Origin: RBG-16-64-43 sp964353865
GTDB lineage: Bacteria > Chloroflexota > Anaerolineae > Anaerolineales > RBG-16-64-43
Assembly (NCBI GenBank): GCA_964353865.1
Contig: CAYGXJ010000004.1
Span: forward strand, 1 to 64,000
Direction of reading: 5' to 3'
Length of the DNA stretch: 64,000 nt
The notes beneath the pieces were generated by a model. It ran no database searches. It was given only the letters and a program-made list of their open reading frames with translations, and was not told where the DNA came from. Below, piece by piece: positions 52,588 to 61,194 of this stretch. A program made the translations under genes and the position numbers. The stretch's first letter is position 1. Each line of letters opens with the position of its first letter.

Positions 52588-54469
52588 TGGCTGAGAGCGC
52601 GTAGAGCGTGTGGTCGCTCGAACCGAAAAAGACACAGGTCTCATTGGCCGCGGGAGCACCCGTGATGGGGCCGCCGCTCTTGAATTTCCATCGCAGGCGG
52701 CCGCTGGCCAACTCTAGACAGTATAGATAGCCGTCGACTGAGCCGCAATAGACAAGTCCCTTGTGAATAAGTGGCGTCCCGGTGACCTGGTCTTCCGTCT
52801 CGAAGCGCCAGCGCTCGCGGCTGCTGCGCAAGTCGGCCGCGTATATCCGCCCGTCGGCGGAGCCGAAGACCACCACGCCTTCGGCGATGGCTGGCGACGA
52901 GACAATCGAATGCCCGGTGCGGAAGCGCCAGATGACCCAGCCGGAGGTCGAATCCACGGCGTACAAGACCCAGTCCACCGAACCGAACAGGACCATGCCG
53001 TCGGCTTCGGCCGGCGAGGAGAGAACCGCCCGTTTGGCATGAAACTGCCACTTGATCTCGCCGCGCAAGCTGAGTGCATAGACGTCGCCCGAGTCGCTGC
53101 CGAAGTAAATTCGGTCACCCACCACCAGGGCCGTCGAGCGAACCGGCGCTCCGGTGTCGCACTTCCAAACCCGCCGGCCGGTGAGCGCCTGGACTGCATG
53201 CAGCGCTCCGTCGTCGGAGCCGATGAAGACGTGCTCGACCGCCACCCGCGGCGAGGCGCGGATCGGGCGCTCGGTGTAATACGTCCACATCATGCGCCCG
53301 GTCTGCAGGCTGACGGCGTGCAGGCGTTGGTCTTCCGAGCCCACATAGACTGTGTCGTCGCCGACCTCCGGCCGTCCGGGGATGCCGCCCTCGGTGGGGT
53401 ATTTCCACTTAAGCTCCCCATGCTCGGCGTTGAGCGCGTACAGGTTGTTATCGTAAGCGCCGACCAGCAGCAAGTCGCGCGCCAGGAGAGGCGTGCCGCG
53501 CACTTCATCTTCGCACTCGAAAACCCATTCCACCTTGGGGGCGCCGGGCTGGTCGGCGACGCTCGAGCGACCTGGGGCCTCCACCACGGGCTGGGGGGCC
53601 GCAAACACCGCGACGGTCGTGTTGATCGATTGGGCCAGTGCCTCGCCCATCGAGTGCGCATCCGCAAAGCGCGCCTTGGGGTCGTAGGCCAAAGCCTTCT
53701 CCACCACCGCCACCACCGCGGGCGGGACCTCCGGCCGAATCTGAGGGATGGGCCGGTCGCCCCAGGTGAAGGGCGGCTCGAGGCGCGGGTCGCGCCGCGT
53801 GAGCAGGTGGTGGAGCGTGGCGCCCAGGGCGTAAACATCGGAAAGCGGACCCGCCTCGCCGCGGTATTGCTCGGGCGGTGAGTAACCTTCGGTGCCGATC
53901 ATCGTGCCCTTGTGGTCGGGGGCGAAGAGCTTGGCGATCCCGAAATCCACCAGACGCAGGATGCCGTTCTCATCGATCATGACATTGGAGGGCTTCATGT
54001 CGCGGAAGATGATCGGCGGCGTGTGATTGTGCAGGTAGTTGAGAACGTCGCACAGCTCGATACTCCATCCGACAACCTTCTCAACCGGCAGGCCGTCCGG
54101 GGCCTGCTCCAGGATGCCCTCCAGATCCCCGCCGGTGATGAACTCCATCACCAGGAAGGAGCGCTCGCCGATGGTGAAGTAATCGTAGATGCGCGGAATG
54201 GCCGGGTGGGTGAGCGTGGCCAGCAGGTTGGCTTCACGTTCGAAGCTTGAAAGGACAGCCTCGAGCATGGCGGCATCCTGGCTCGAGTGGAGAAGCTCCT
54301 TCACCGCCACCAGGCGGGTGATGTTGGGGAAGCGCAGGTCGCGTGCCTGATAGACGGCGCTCATCCCGCCCCGCCCGAGTTTGCGCAGCACGCTGTAGCG
54401 GCTCTCGAGCACCGTCCCCTGGCTGAGCGAGGCGGTACCGGTGCGCGCTGGCCCCAGGGGGGCGGTCAT
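52580..54469 (-). CDS. Serine/threonine protein kinase with PQQ-type beta-propeller
   Basis: The 629-residue protein has a PknB-like kinase domain (about 20-285): LGRGGMSAVYQA, VAVKELL, FRDMKPSNVM, DFGIAKL and GTEGYSPPEQY. The usual HRD is FRD here, with the catalytic Asp, Lys and Asn kept; this variant occurs in active bacterial kinases. No membrane segment follows. Instead about seven PQQ-like repeats (about 315-625, such as LFGSVDWVLYAVDSTSG) should form a beta-propeller that binds a partner or ligand. ATG 54469 is chosen; TTG 54490, two bases after AAGGAG, is possible. It heads the leftward phospho-signalling run. Confidence 0.93.
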   Translation of the reverse strand: MTAPLGPARTGTASLSQGTVLESRYSVLRKLGRGGMSAVYQARDLRFPNITRLVAVKELLHSSQDAAMLEAVLSSFEREANLLATLTHPAIPRIYDYFTIGERSFLVMEFITGGDLEGILEQAPDGLPVEKVVGWSIELCDVLNYLHNHTPPIIFRDMKPSNVMIDENGILRLVDFGIAKLFAPDHKGTMIGTEGYSPPEQYRGEAGPLSDVYALGATLHHLLTRRDPRLEPPFTWGDRPIPQIRPEVPPAVVAVVEKALAYDPKARFADAHSMGEALAQSINTTVAVFAAPQPVVEAPGRSSVADQPGAPKVEWVFECEDEVRGTPLLARDLLLVGAYDNNLYALNAEHGELKWKYPTEGGIPGRPEVGDDTVYVGSEDQRLHAVSLQTGRMMWTYYTERPIRASPRVAVEHVFIGSDDGALHAVQALTGRRVWKCDTGAPVRSTALVVGDRIYFGSDSGDVYALSLRGEIKWQFHAKRAVLSSPAEADGMVLFGSVDWVLYAVDSTSGWVIWRFRTGHSIVSSPAIAEGVVVFGSADGRIYAADLRSSRERWRFETEDQVTGTPLIHKGLVYCGSVDGYLYCLELASGRLRWKFKSGGPITGAPAANETCVFFGSSDHTLYALSANV

Positions 54470-54533
54470 CGGATCGGTGGCCAGAGGCAAGACTCCTTCA
54501 CGCCGTGCAGCTAGAGCGCCACGGTCTTAGTTG

Positions 54534-54562
54534 ATTATAAGCACGGGCCGCACGCCCCGCAA
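54534..54562 (-). promoter_or_regulatory. Promoter of the kinase-led signalling run
   Basis: On the minus strand TTGCGG (54557-54562), a 17-base spacer and a perfect TATAAT (54534-54539). The predicted start near 54527 is about 58 bases before the ATG. Confidence 0.65.
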
Positions 54563-54675
54563 GCCTCACCGCGGTGCGAGGCCGATCCAAGGGCGGGCGC
54601 GTCGTAGCCTGTGCATTCACCTGGCTGCAGGCACGAGGCGGGTCACCTGCGCGCGCCACGGCCGGGTGCAGGTCG

Positions 54676-57600
54676 CTATCCGCCCGGTGGAGCGGCCGAG
54701 ATTTTCCACCTTCGCACCCATTCCAGGGCGCGCGTGAGCGCGGGCTTCCACTCCGTGGCCGGGACGGCGGCGGGCATGTACAACGCACCCCGGCTGTAGC
54801 GCATCCCTAAGGGAACCTCACCGGGCTCAAGGCCCTGCGGCAGGTAAATGCGCAGCACCAAATTGCGGTTCTCCATGGACACGCTCTCGACGCCGGCCTC
54901 CAGCGCTTTCACCTTGACGCGCAGCTGGTAGAGCAAGTGCTCCACCGCCTCCGGCAGCGCACCGAAGCGGTCCTCCATTTCCTGGGCCAGGGCGAGCACC
55001 TCGCCCTCGCGAGTCAGGTCCGCCATGCGCCGGTAGAGCCGCAGGCGAGCTTCGCGGCTGGGCACGTACTCATCGGGGATCGAGGCGTTGAGTGGCAAGT
55101 CCACGCTGACCAGGCCAGCTTCCAACCCGGGCAGCACGCCCTCACCCTGATCGCGCGCGCGACGGACGGCCTGGGCCAGGAGGCGCGTGTAGAGGTGGAA
55201 GCCGATGGCGGCGATGTGACCGTGCTGGCGCGCGCCGAGGATCTCGCCCGCGCCGCGAATTTCCAGATCGCGCATGGCGATGCTGTACCCGGCGCCCAAC
55301 TCGGTTTGTTCGGCCAGCGTCTGCAATCGCTCGTGCGCCTCCGGCGTGGGACGATGGCGGCGTTCGGTGAAGAAGTAGGCGTAGCCGCGCATGGCGCTGC
55401 GCCCGACCCGCCCGCGCAATTGGTAAAGCTGGGCCAGGCCGAAGGTGTCGGCGCGCTCGACCACCAGCGTATTGGCCGAGGGGATATCCAGGCCCGACTC
55501 GATGATCGAGGTGCACAGCAGCACGTCCACTTTGCGGGCCAGGAAGGCGGCCATGGCTCGCTCCAACTCGTGTTCGTGCATCTGGCCGTGGGCGACAACC
55601 AACCGTGCCTCGGGAATGATCCGCTCCAGGCGCTGGCGTGCCGCGAGGATGGTCTCGACGCGATTGTGCACGTAGAACACCTGCCCGCCGCGATCGAGCT
55701 CGCGCAAGATGGCCTTGCGCACCGCGCCCTCAGAATAGGCACCCACGCTGGTCACGACGGGCAGGCGCTCTTGGGGCGGCGTGTCGATGGTGGAGATGTC
55801 GCGCACGCCGGTGAGTGAGAGGTACAACGTGCGCGGGATGGGCGTGGCCGTGAGAGTCAGGACGTCGACTTCAGTGCGCAGTTGCTTGAGATACTCTTTG
55901 TGAGCCACTCCGAAGCGCTGCTCTTCGTCGATGACCACCAGTCCGAGGTCTTTGAAGCGCACGTCTCGTTGCAGCAGGCGATGCGTGCCGATGACCACGT
56001 CCACCCGGCCCTCGGCCAATTCGCCAAGCACGGCCTGCTGTTCGGCCGGCGTGCGAAAGCGCGAGAGCATTTCCACGCGGGCCGGGAAGGGTAGCAGGCG
56101 CTGGGCAAAGGTCTGCGCGTGCTGTTGGGCGAGCAGGGTGGTGGGCACGAGCACCGCCACCTGACGCCCGGACATCACGGCCTTGAAGGCCGCGCGCAGC
56201 GCGACTTCGGTTTTGCCATAGCCCACGTCGCCGCAGATCAAGCGATCCATCGGCCGCGTGGATTCCATGTCGCGTTTGACGGCTTGGATGGCCAGAAGCT
56301 GGTCTTCGGTCTCGACGTAGGGGAACGAGGCTTCCAGCTCCTGCTGCCATGGGCTATCGGGGCCGAACGCGATTCCCTGGGCGGCTTGACGACGCGCGTA
56401 CAGATCGAGCAGCTCGCGGGCGATATCTTCGACGGCATGCCGTGCCCGCTCGCGAGCCAGTCCCCATTCTGCGGTGCCGAGACGCGACAGCGTGGGTGGA
56501 TGCTCGTCCGCCCCGACATAACGCGTGAGGCGGTCCACTTGATGGACCGGGACGAAAACCTGATCGCCCCCGGCGAACTCCACCTGCAAATACTCACGCG
56601 AGGTGCTCTCCACTGTGCGGCGAACCAGGCCCGCGAATTGCCCGATGCCGTACTCGACGTGCACAACGAAATCTTCGGGATTGAGATCGGCGTACTCGGC
56701 TTCCGGAGGCAGTGCCGCGGCCCGCGCACGGCGGCGCGGTTCAGGTCGAACCCAACCGAAGATCTCGCCGTCGCTCAGCAGGTGCAGGGCCGTCTCATCC
56801 GCCAGACGAACCACGAACCCTTCCTGCAAGCCGCCGGTCGTCATGGTTGCCGCGCCGGGAGGCGGCAGCTCGATCACCTGCTCGTCGGCAAGCAGCGCGC
56901 GGGGAGCCTCTCCAGATCGCTCGCTCCACAATTCCGCGAGGCGGGCCGCTTGACGCGAGACGAGGATTGTGCGCGCGGAGGAATCATCCAATTCTTCGAG
57001 ATGATCGAGCAGGGGTTTGATTTGCCCGCCGAAGCGAGGACCAGGCGAGAAGGCCTCGCCGAGCGGGATTTGCACGGCCGCCTCGGGATAAGAGGCCAAC
57101 ACGAGCGTCGCCTGCGATTCGGTCGCCTCGCGCAGGTGATCCCAGGTGAGATGCGCCAAGGGCGCGCGCGCGTTCAACCATCCGGCGGCCTCTGCCTCGG
57201 CGCGCAATTGAAGCGCCTGGGTTTCCCATTCGGCCGAGGTGTCTTCTGCTTCCTGGTAGTCGTCGAAGACCAGCAGCGCGCCGGGCGGGAGATGGTCCAG
57301 CACGCTGGCCGGCGGGTAGACCCAAGGCGCGTAGAACTCGGGGCCCGGCGCGAGGGGCGCCTCCGCGGTGTCGGCGCCCGAGTTGACGTTCGGCCAATCG
57401 CAGGGTGCCGCCTCGCGGCGCGCGCTGAGGTCGCGCTCGAGCACTTCGCGCGCAGGTGCAACCCTCACCGTGCCGATCTTCTCGGTCGATCGTTGTGTCC
57501 CCGGGTCGAAGCGGCGCAAGGTGTCGATGTCGCCGCCGAAGAACTCGATGCGCACAGGTGAAGGTTCGGCAGGCGGCCACACGTCGAGAATGCCGCCGCG

Positions 57601-58176
57601 CCGGCTGAATTGCCCCGGCTCGAGCACAAACGGTTCGTGGACATAACCCACGTCAGTCCAAGTGCGGACCAGGCTATCGAGCGAGGCCGCCCCGCCGGGT
57701 GACAGCTGACGGCAGGCACGCAGGAAGTCCTGCCGCGGCAGGGTAGGGGTCATCCAGGCGCGGAGCGAGGCCACCACAACCAGCGGGGCGCGCGGTTCGC
57801 GCGCAGGCAAGTTGTAGTCTGCGAGAAAGGCCAGCGTGGCCAGGCGTTCGCGAATCGTGCGCGGGCCCCAGGGCAGGGGTTCGTAGAAAAGCGTTGCGGG
57901 CTCGGCGAAGTTGAGCACACGGGCGTGCGGGTTCCAGGCGGCGAGGTCGTCGCGCACAGCCAGCGCGCGCTCGTTGCGCGCAACAAGCACGAACACGGGC
58001 GCCGGCCAGTGTGCTGCCAATGCGGCCACCAGCGCCGGGCGTGCGGCGCGCAACAGCCCCAGGGCAGCCGCCCCCGCGGGTCGAGGCGAATTTGAACTCG
58101 CCGCCTGGAGGTGTGCCACCATGGCCTCGAAGGGAGCCAGCTGTTCGATGGCCGGGAGCAGCCCGCTCAGATTCAC
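54676..58176 (-). CDS. mfd: Transcription-repair coupling factor
   Basis: The 1166-residue ATPase removes RNA polymerase stalled at DNA damage and recruits UvrA. The N-terminal UvrB-like part has RRGGILDVWPP. The polymerase-binding domain has FVVHVEYGIGQFAG and VPVHQVDRLTRY. The translocase has Walker A GDVGYGKTEVALRAAF (about 648-663), VIDEEQRFGV and TLTATPIPRTLY. The C-terminal domain includes PQGLEPGEVP. The start is GTG 58176 in a GTGA overlap with pth; the open frame extends another 600 bases upstream but only antisense or shadow to pth. Slightly longer than E. coli Mfd. Confidence 0.95.
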   Translation of the reverse strand: MNLSGLLPAIEQLAPFEAMVAHLQAASSNSPRPAGAAALGLLRAARPALVAALAAHWPAPVFVLVARNERALAVRDDLAAWNPHARVLNFAEPATLFYEPLPWGPRTIRERLATLAFLADYNLPAREPRAPLVVVASLRAWMTPTLPRQDFLRACRQLSPGGAASLDSLVRTWTDVGYVHEPFVLEPGQFSRRGGILDVWPPAEPSPVRIEFFGGDIDTLRRFDPGTQRSTEKIGTVRVAPAREVLERDLSARREAAPCDWPNVNSGADTAEAPLAPGPEFYAPWVYPPASVLDHLPPGALLVFDDYQEAEDTSAEWETQALQLRAEAEAAGWLNARAPLAHLTWDHLREATESQATLVLASYPEAAVQIPLGEAFSPGPRFGGQIKPLLDHLEELDDSSARTILVSRQAARLAELWSERSGEAPRALLADEQVIELPPPGAATMTTGGLQEGFVVRLADETALHLLSDGEIFGWVRPEPRRRARAAALPPEAEYADLNPEDFVVHVEYGIGQFAGLVRRTVESTSREYLQVEFAGGDQVFVPVHQVDRLTRYVGADEHPPTLSRLGTAEWGLARERARHAVEDIARELLDLYARRQAAQGIAFGPDSPWQQELEASFPYVETEDQLLAIQAVKRDMESTRPMDRLICGDVGYGKTEVALRAAFKAVMSGRQVAVLVPTTLLAQQHAQTFAQRLLPFPARVEMLSRFRTPAEQQAVLGELAEGRVDVVIGTHRLLQRDVRFKDLGLVVIDEEQRFGVAHKEYLKQLRTEVDVLTLTATPIPRTLYLSLTGVRDISTIDTPPQERLPVVTSVGAYSEGAVRKAILRELDRGGQVFYVHNRVETILAARQRLERIIPEARLVVAHGQMHEHELERAMAAFLARKVDVLLCTSIIESGLDIPSANTLVVERADTFGLAQLYQLRGRVGRSAMRGYAYFFTERRHRPTPEAHERLQTLAEQTELGAGYSIAMRDLEIRGAGEILGARQHGHIAAIGFHLYTRLLAQAVRRARDQGEGVLPGLEAGLVSVDLPLNASIPDEYVPSREARLRLYRRMADLTREGEVLALAQEMEDRFGALPEAVEHLLYQLRVKVKALEAGVESVSMENRNLVLRIYLPQGLEPGEVPLGMRYSRGALYMPAAVPATEWKPALTRALEWVRRWKISAAPPGG

Positions 58177-58772
58177 TCGCTGCCCCCCGCCGCGGTCCGC
58201 AGGTCGCCATTGAATCGAGTCATCGCCGCGTCCAGCCCGTGTTCGAGGACGGTGTGCAACGCCTCGCTCGCACGCGCAATGACCGCGGCCACCTCCGTCT
58301 GCTCCTGGTGATCGAAGTCCTGCAAGACGTAGTCCGCCGCCACCATCACCCCCGGCGGGCGGCTCACGCCGATGCGCAGGCGAGGAAACGACTGGCTGCC
58401 GAGAGCGGTGATGATCGAGCGCAGTCCGCGATGACCGCCCGAACCCCCAAAGGGACGCAGGCGCAAGGTCCCAAGCGGCAGATCGATGTCGTCCGCGCAC
58501 ACCAGCAGATTCTCGAGCGGAACGCGGAAAAAGCGAACCAACGCCGCGACCGATCCGCCGCTCAGGTTCATGTAGGTCTGAGGCTTGGCCAGAATCACTT
58601 TGCGGCCGAGCGGGTTCCCGCTCGCAATGAACGCCTCGAATCGCTGGCGTGAGAAGGAGAGCGCCAGGCTTTGCGCCAGGTGGTCCACAGTGCGGAACCC
58701 GACATTGTGGCGCGTTGCGGAGTGCTCGCGGCCAGGGTTGCCCAGCCCGATGATGAGAGTGACCTCGTCCAT
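58173..58772 (-). CDS. pth: Peptidyl-tRNA hydrolase
   Basis: The 199-residue enzyme releases peptides from dropped-off peptidyl-tRNA. IIGLGNPG and the catalytic histidine in TRHNVGF lie at the N-terminus. YMNLSGG and the catalytic Asp in CADDIDLPLG follow. The GGHNG block of most Pth proteins reads GGHRGLRSI, so the asparagine corresponding to Asn114 of E. coli is an arginine. ATG 58772 is preceded by AAAGG. Coupling of pth to mfd by a four-base overlap is also seen in many bacteria. Confidence 0.94.
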   Translation of the reverse strand: MDEVTLIIGLGNPGREHSATRHNVGFRTVDHLAQSLALSFSRQRFEAFIASGNPLGRKVILAKPQTYMNLSGGSVAALVRFFRVPLENLLVCADDIDLPLGTLRLRPFGGSGGHRGLRSIITALGSQSFPRLRIGVSRPPGVMVAADYVLQDFDHQEQTEVAAVIARASEALHTVLEHGLDAAMTRFNGDLRTAAGGSE

Positions 58773-58789
58773 CGATGCCTTTCATGCCG

Positions 58790-58818
58790 GCCGGCTGCGA
58801 TCTGCAAGCTCAGCCGGC
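58790..58818. repeat. Hairpin in the pth leader
   Basis: GCCGGCTG and CAGCCGGC form a perfect 8-bp stem with a 13-base loop, starting 17 bases upstream of the pth start. It may influence translation of pth-mfd. Confidence 0.4.
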
Positions 58819-58909
58819 GGCGAGTTACGGGCCAAATGCTTCGCGCCCCAGGACGTGACGGGACGGGCGTCCGCGCCAAGCCTACTGGGGCTCATCGCAC
58901 AAACATGCA

Positions 58910-58918
58910 AGTTTAGCA
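58910..58918 (-). promoter_or_regulatory. Extended -10 promoter candidate for pth-mfd
   Basis: Minus-strand TGC followed by TAAACT is an extended -10. It implies a leader of about 130 bases containing the hairpin at 58790-58818. Confidence 0.45.
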
Positions 58919-58955
58919 CAGTCCACGGTGCACTTTGCATTCGTTTGGGGGGATT

Positions 58956-58985
58956 TTGGGGGAGGCCGCGATCGAGTGGTAAACT
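58956..58985 (+). promoter_or_regulatory. hemW promoter predicting a leaderless mRNA
   Basis: TTGGGG, an 18-base spacer and TAAACT (58980-58985). The -10 ends six bases before ATG 58992, so +1 coincides with the start codon. Confidence 0.55.
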
Positions 58986-58991
58986 CGCCGC

Positions 58992-60170
58992 ATGCACAGC
59001 CTGTATGTGCACATTCCATTCTGTCGGCATCGCTGCGGCTACTGCGATTTCAACACCTACAGCGGCCTGGACTCCCTCATTCCAAGCTACGTCGAGGCGT
59101 TGTCGAAGGAGATTCGCGAGGTCGGCAGCCAGGGTGATGGGCCCTCGGTGCACACCCTCTTCTTCGGCGGAGGGACTCCCTCGCTGCTCACGGTCGGTCA
59201 GATGGGCGATTTGATCGGGGCCATCCGTCACTCGTTCTCGATCGAGGCCGATGCGGAGATCACTCTGGAGGCCAATCCCAACGGGTTGACGGAGGGGTAC
59301 CTGTCGGAATTGCTGCTCCTCGGGATCAATCGCATCAGCTTGGGCGTCCAGTCCATTCACCCCGCCGAATTAGCCGTGCTCGAGCGCGAGCACGGGATCG
59401 ACCTGGTCGTCTCAAGCGTGCGCACCGCGCGGGCCGCCGGGTTCGCCAATCTGAGCCTGGATCTGATATATGGGATTCCGGGTCAAACGCTCGATACATG
59501 GGAGCAGACACTCACGCGCGTGCTCGCCCTCGAACCCGACCACCTTTCCCTCTACGCGCTTACGCTCGAAGTCGGGACGCGGCTGCGCCGCGAAGTGCGC
59601 GCCGGGCGGGTCGCGACGCCGGATGATGACCTGGCGGCCGAGATGTACGAGCAAGCGGGGGAACGGCTGGCGCGGAACGGCTTCGCCCAATACGAGATAT
59701 CCAATTGGGCGCGGCGCACGGCTGGGCCGGAGGCATGGCGCTTTGCGAGCCGGCACAATCTTCAATACTGGCGCAACCTGCCGTACTTCGGAGTGGGAGG
59801 CGGGGCGCACGGTTACCTAGACGGACGCAGGTATTCCAACGTCCTGGCTCCTGCGACGTACATCCGCCGGATGAATTTGGGGGCGTCACGTGGCTGGCCC
59901 CTCTCACGCGCGGCGGCGCGCAGCGAGATACTCTCGAGCGACGAGGCGATGCGTCAGTCGATGTGGCTGGGGCTGCGGCTCACCGAGGAAGGGGTGCCGG
60001 TCGCAGGCTTCAATCAGCGATTTGGCGTCTCGCCCGACGCGCGTTTCGGGCGAGAAATCGATGAACTTCTCGCGCGTGGGCTGATCGAACGTCAGGCGGA
60101 ACCGGACCGACTTCGGCTGACGGAACACGGCCGCCTGCTGGCGAACCAGGTCTTTGTCCGCTTTGTCTGA
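58992..60170 (+). CDS. hemW: Heme chaperone HemW (radical-SAM, HemN-like)
   Basis: The 392-residue protein opens with YVHIPFCRHRCGYCDF, the CX3CX2C cluster motif of radical-SAM enzymes, with Cys at about residues 12, 16 and 19. FFGGGTPSLL and EITLEANPNGL are typical of the HemN/HemW family. The absence of the N-terminal extra sequence and cysteine arrangement of coproporphyrinogen dehydrogenase HemN favours HemW, which binds and delivers heme. No ribosome site precedes the ATG. It ends 14 bases from the stop of the opposing polyprenyl synthase. Confidence 0.9.
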   Translation: MHSLYVHIPFCRHRCGYCDFNTYSGLDSLIPSYVEALSKEIREVGSQGDGPSVHTLFFGGGTPSLLTVGQMGDLIGAIRHSFSIEADAEITLEANPNGLTEGYLSELLLLGINRISLGVQSIHPAELAVLEREHGIDLVVSSVRTARAAGFANLSLDLIYGIPGQTLDTWEQTLTRVLALEPDHLSLYALTLEVGTRLRREVRAGRVATPDDDLAAEMYEQAGERLARNGFAQYEISNWARRTAGPEAWRFASRHNLQYWRNLPYFGVGGGAHGYLDGRRYSNVLAPATYIRRMNLGASRGWPLSRAAARSEILSSDEAMRQSMWLGLRLTEEGVPVAGFNQRFGVSPDARFGREIDELLARGLIERQAEPDRLRLTEHGRLLANQVFVRFV

Positions 60171-60184
60171 GCCTCGCCATCGAG

Positions 60185-61189
60185 TTACTTATCGCGGGTC
60201 AGCAGCGATGCCGTCAACTCTCTGAGCGCCGAGTCGTATTCAGGCAGAAGCGCTGCGCCCCCGATGGCGGCGTAAGCGCGTTCAGTCATGCGCGCCCCCT
60301 CGGCCAATGCGAATGTGCGAGCGCCGCACGTCTCAAGCGAAGCCAACATCCGCGGGACCAGCGCGGCGGCAAACGGCTCGGCGAGGAGCGCCCGAAATTC
60401 CGCGCAGCGCTCGAGGCCGAACACAATCGGCAGGCTCTTCTTGCGGCTCTCGAGGTCGGTCGTGGCCGACTTGCCGGTCACTGCCGGGTCCCCCCACAGC
60501 CCGAGCACATCGTCCCGCACTTGGAACGCGAGCCCGAGGTGCAGTCCGAAGTCTGCCAGGGTATCCGCTTGCGCGGCGGAGGCTCCGCCGGCCAGGCCAC
60601 CTGCCAGGCACGCGGCAGCGATCAACGCGCCCGTCTTGGCCATGACCATCTGCCAATAGAAGTCGAGCGAGGCTTGGGCCGCGTCTTCTGCCTTGAGGTC
60701 GAGGTGCTGACCGTGAGTCAATTCCAGGCAGGCGCGGGTGAGCACCAAGAGCACTTCGGCCCGCGTTGCCGGCGCAAGCGCTCCGCGCTCACTTTCCAGG
60801 ATAGCCAATGAGGCAGCCGCGAAAAGGGCATCCCCGGCATTGATCGCCTGAGCGGCGCCCCAGCGCTTCCAGACCGTCTCGCGACCCCGCCGGGTCGGGC
60901 TTTCGTCTTGGATGTCGTCGTGCACCAGTGAGAAGTTGTGAATGAATTCCACCGAGGCGGCCACCGGGAGCGCGCGACGCCAGTCGCCGCACACGCCGCC
61001 GCAGGCCAGCAGCGTCAGAATGGGCCGGATGCGCTTGCCCGTCGCGGCAAAGCCCGCGCCCGGGCCGGACCAGCCCATGTGATAGGTCAACATCTCCGAC
61101 AGGTCTGACCCCAGACGCGAGCCGCAGCGCTGGACGGCCTCGCGCAGCTCCTGTTCGACGGCCGGCAGCATCTCCTGCACCAGACTCAT
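60185..61189 (-). CDS. Polyprenyl diphosphate synthase
   Basis: The 334-residue trans-prenyltransferase condenses IPP onto allylic diphosphates. The first Asp-rich motif is VHDDIQDESPTRRG (DDxxD), and the second is FQVRDDVLGLWGDP, where the usual DDxxD ends in Gly with an Asp three residues later. TGKRIRPILTLLACGG holds the diphosphate-binding arginine. Chain length cannot be assigned safely; a C15-C20 product is a guess from the bulky residues before the first motif. It begins five bases after fni, whose product it elongates. ATG 61189 is chosen over a long upstream frame inside fni. Confidence 0.92.
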   Translation of the reverse strand: MSLVQEMLPAVEQELREAVQRCGSRLGSDLSEMLTYHMGWSGPGAGFAATGKRIRPILTLLACGGVCGDWRRALPVAASVEFIHNFSLVHDDIQDESPTRRGRETVWKRWGAAQAINAGDALFAAASLAILESERGALAPATRAEVLLVLTRACLELTHGQHLDLKAEDAAQASLDFYWQMVMAKTGALIAAACLAGGLAGGASAAQADTLADFGLHLGLAFQVRDDVLGLWGDPAVTGKSATTDLESRKKSLPIVFGLERCAEFRALLAEPFAAALVPRMLASLETCGARTFALAEGARMTERAYAAIGGAALLPEYDSALRELTASLLTRDK

Positions 61190-61194
61190 TCGAT

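Noticed and set aside
58177..58785. Extending mfd upstream through its open frame to 58785
   Set aside because: That stretch overlaps the whole pth gene in another frame and translates to low-complexity sequence; the GTG at 58176 gives the normal Mfd length.
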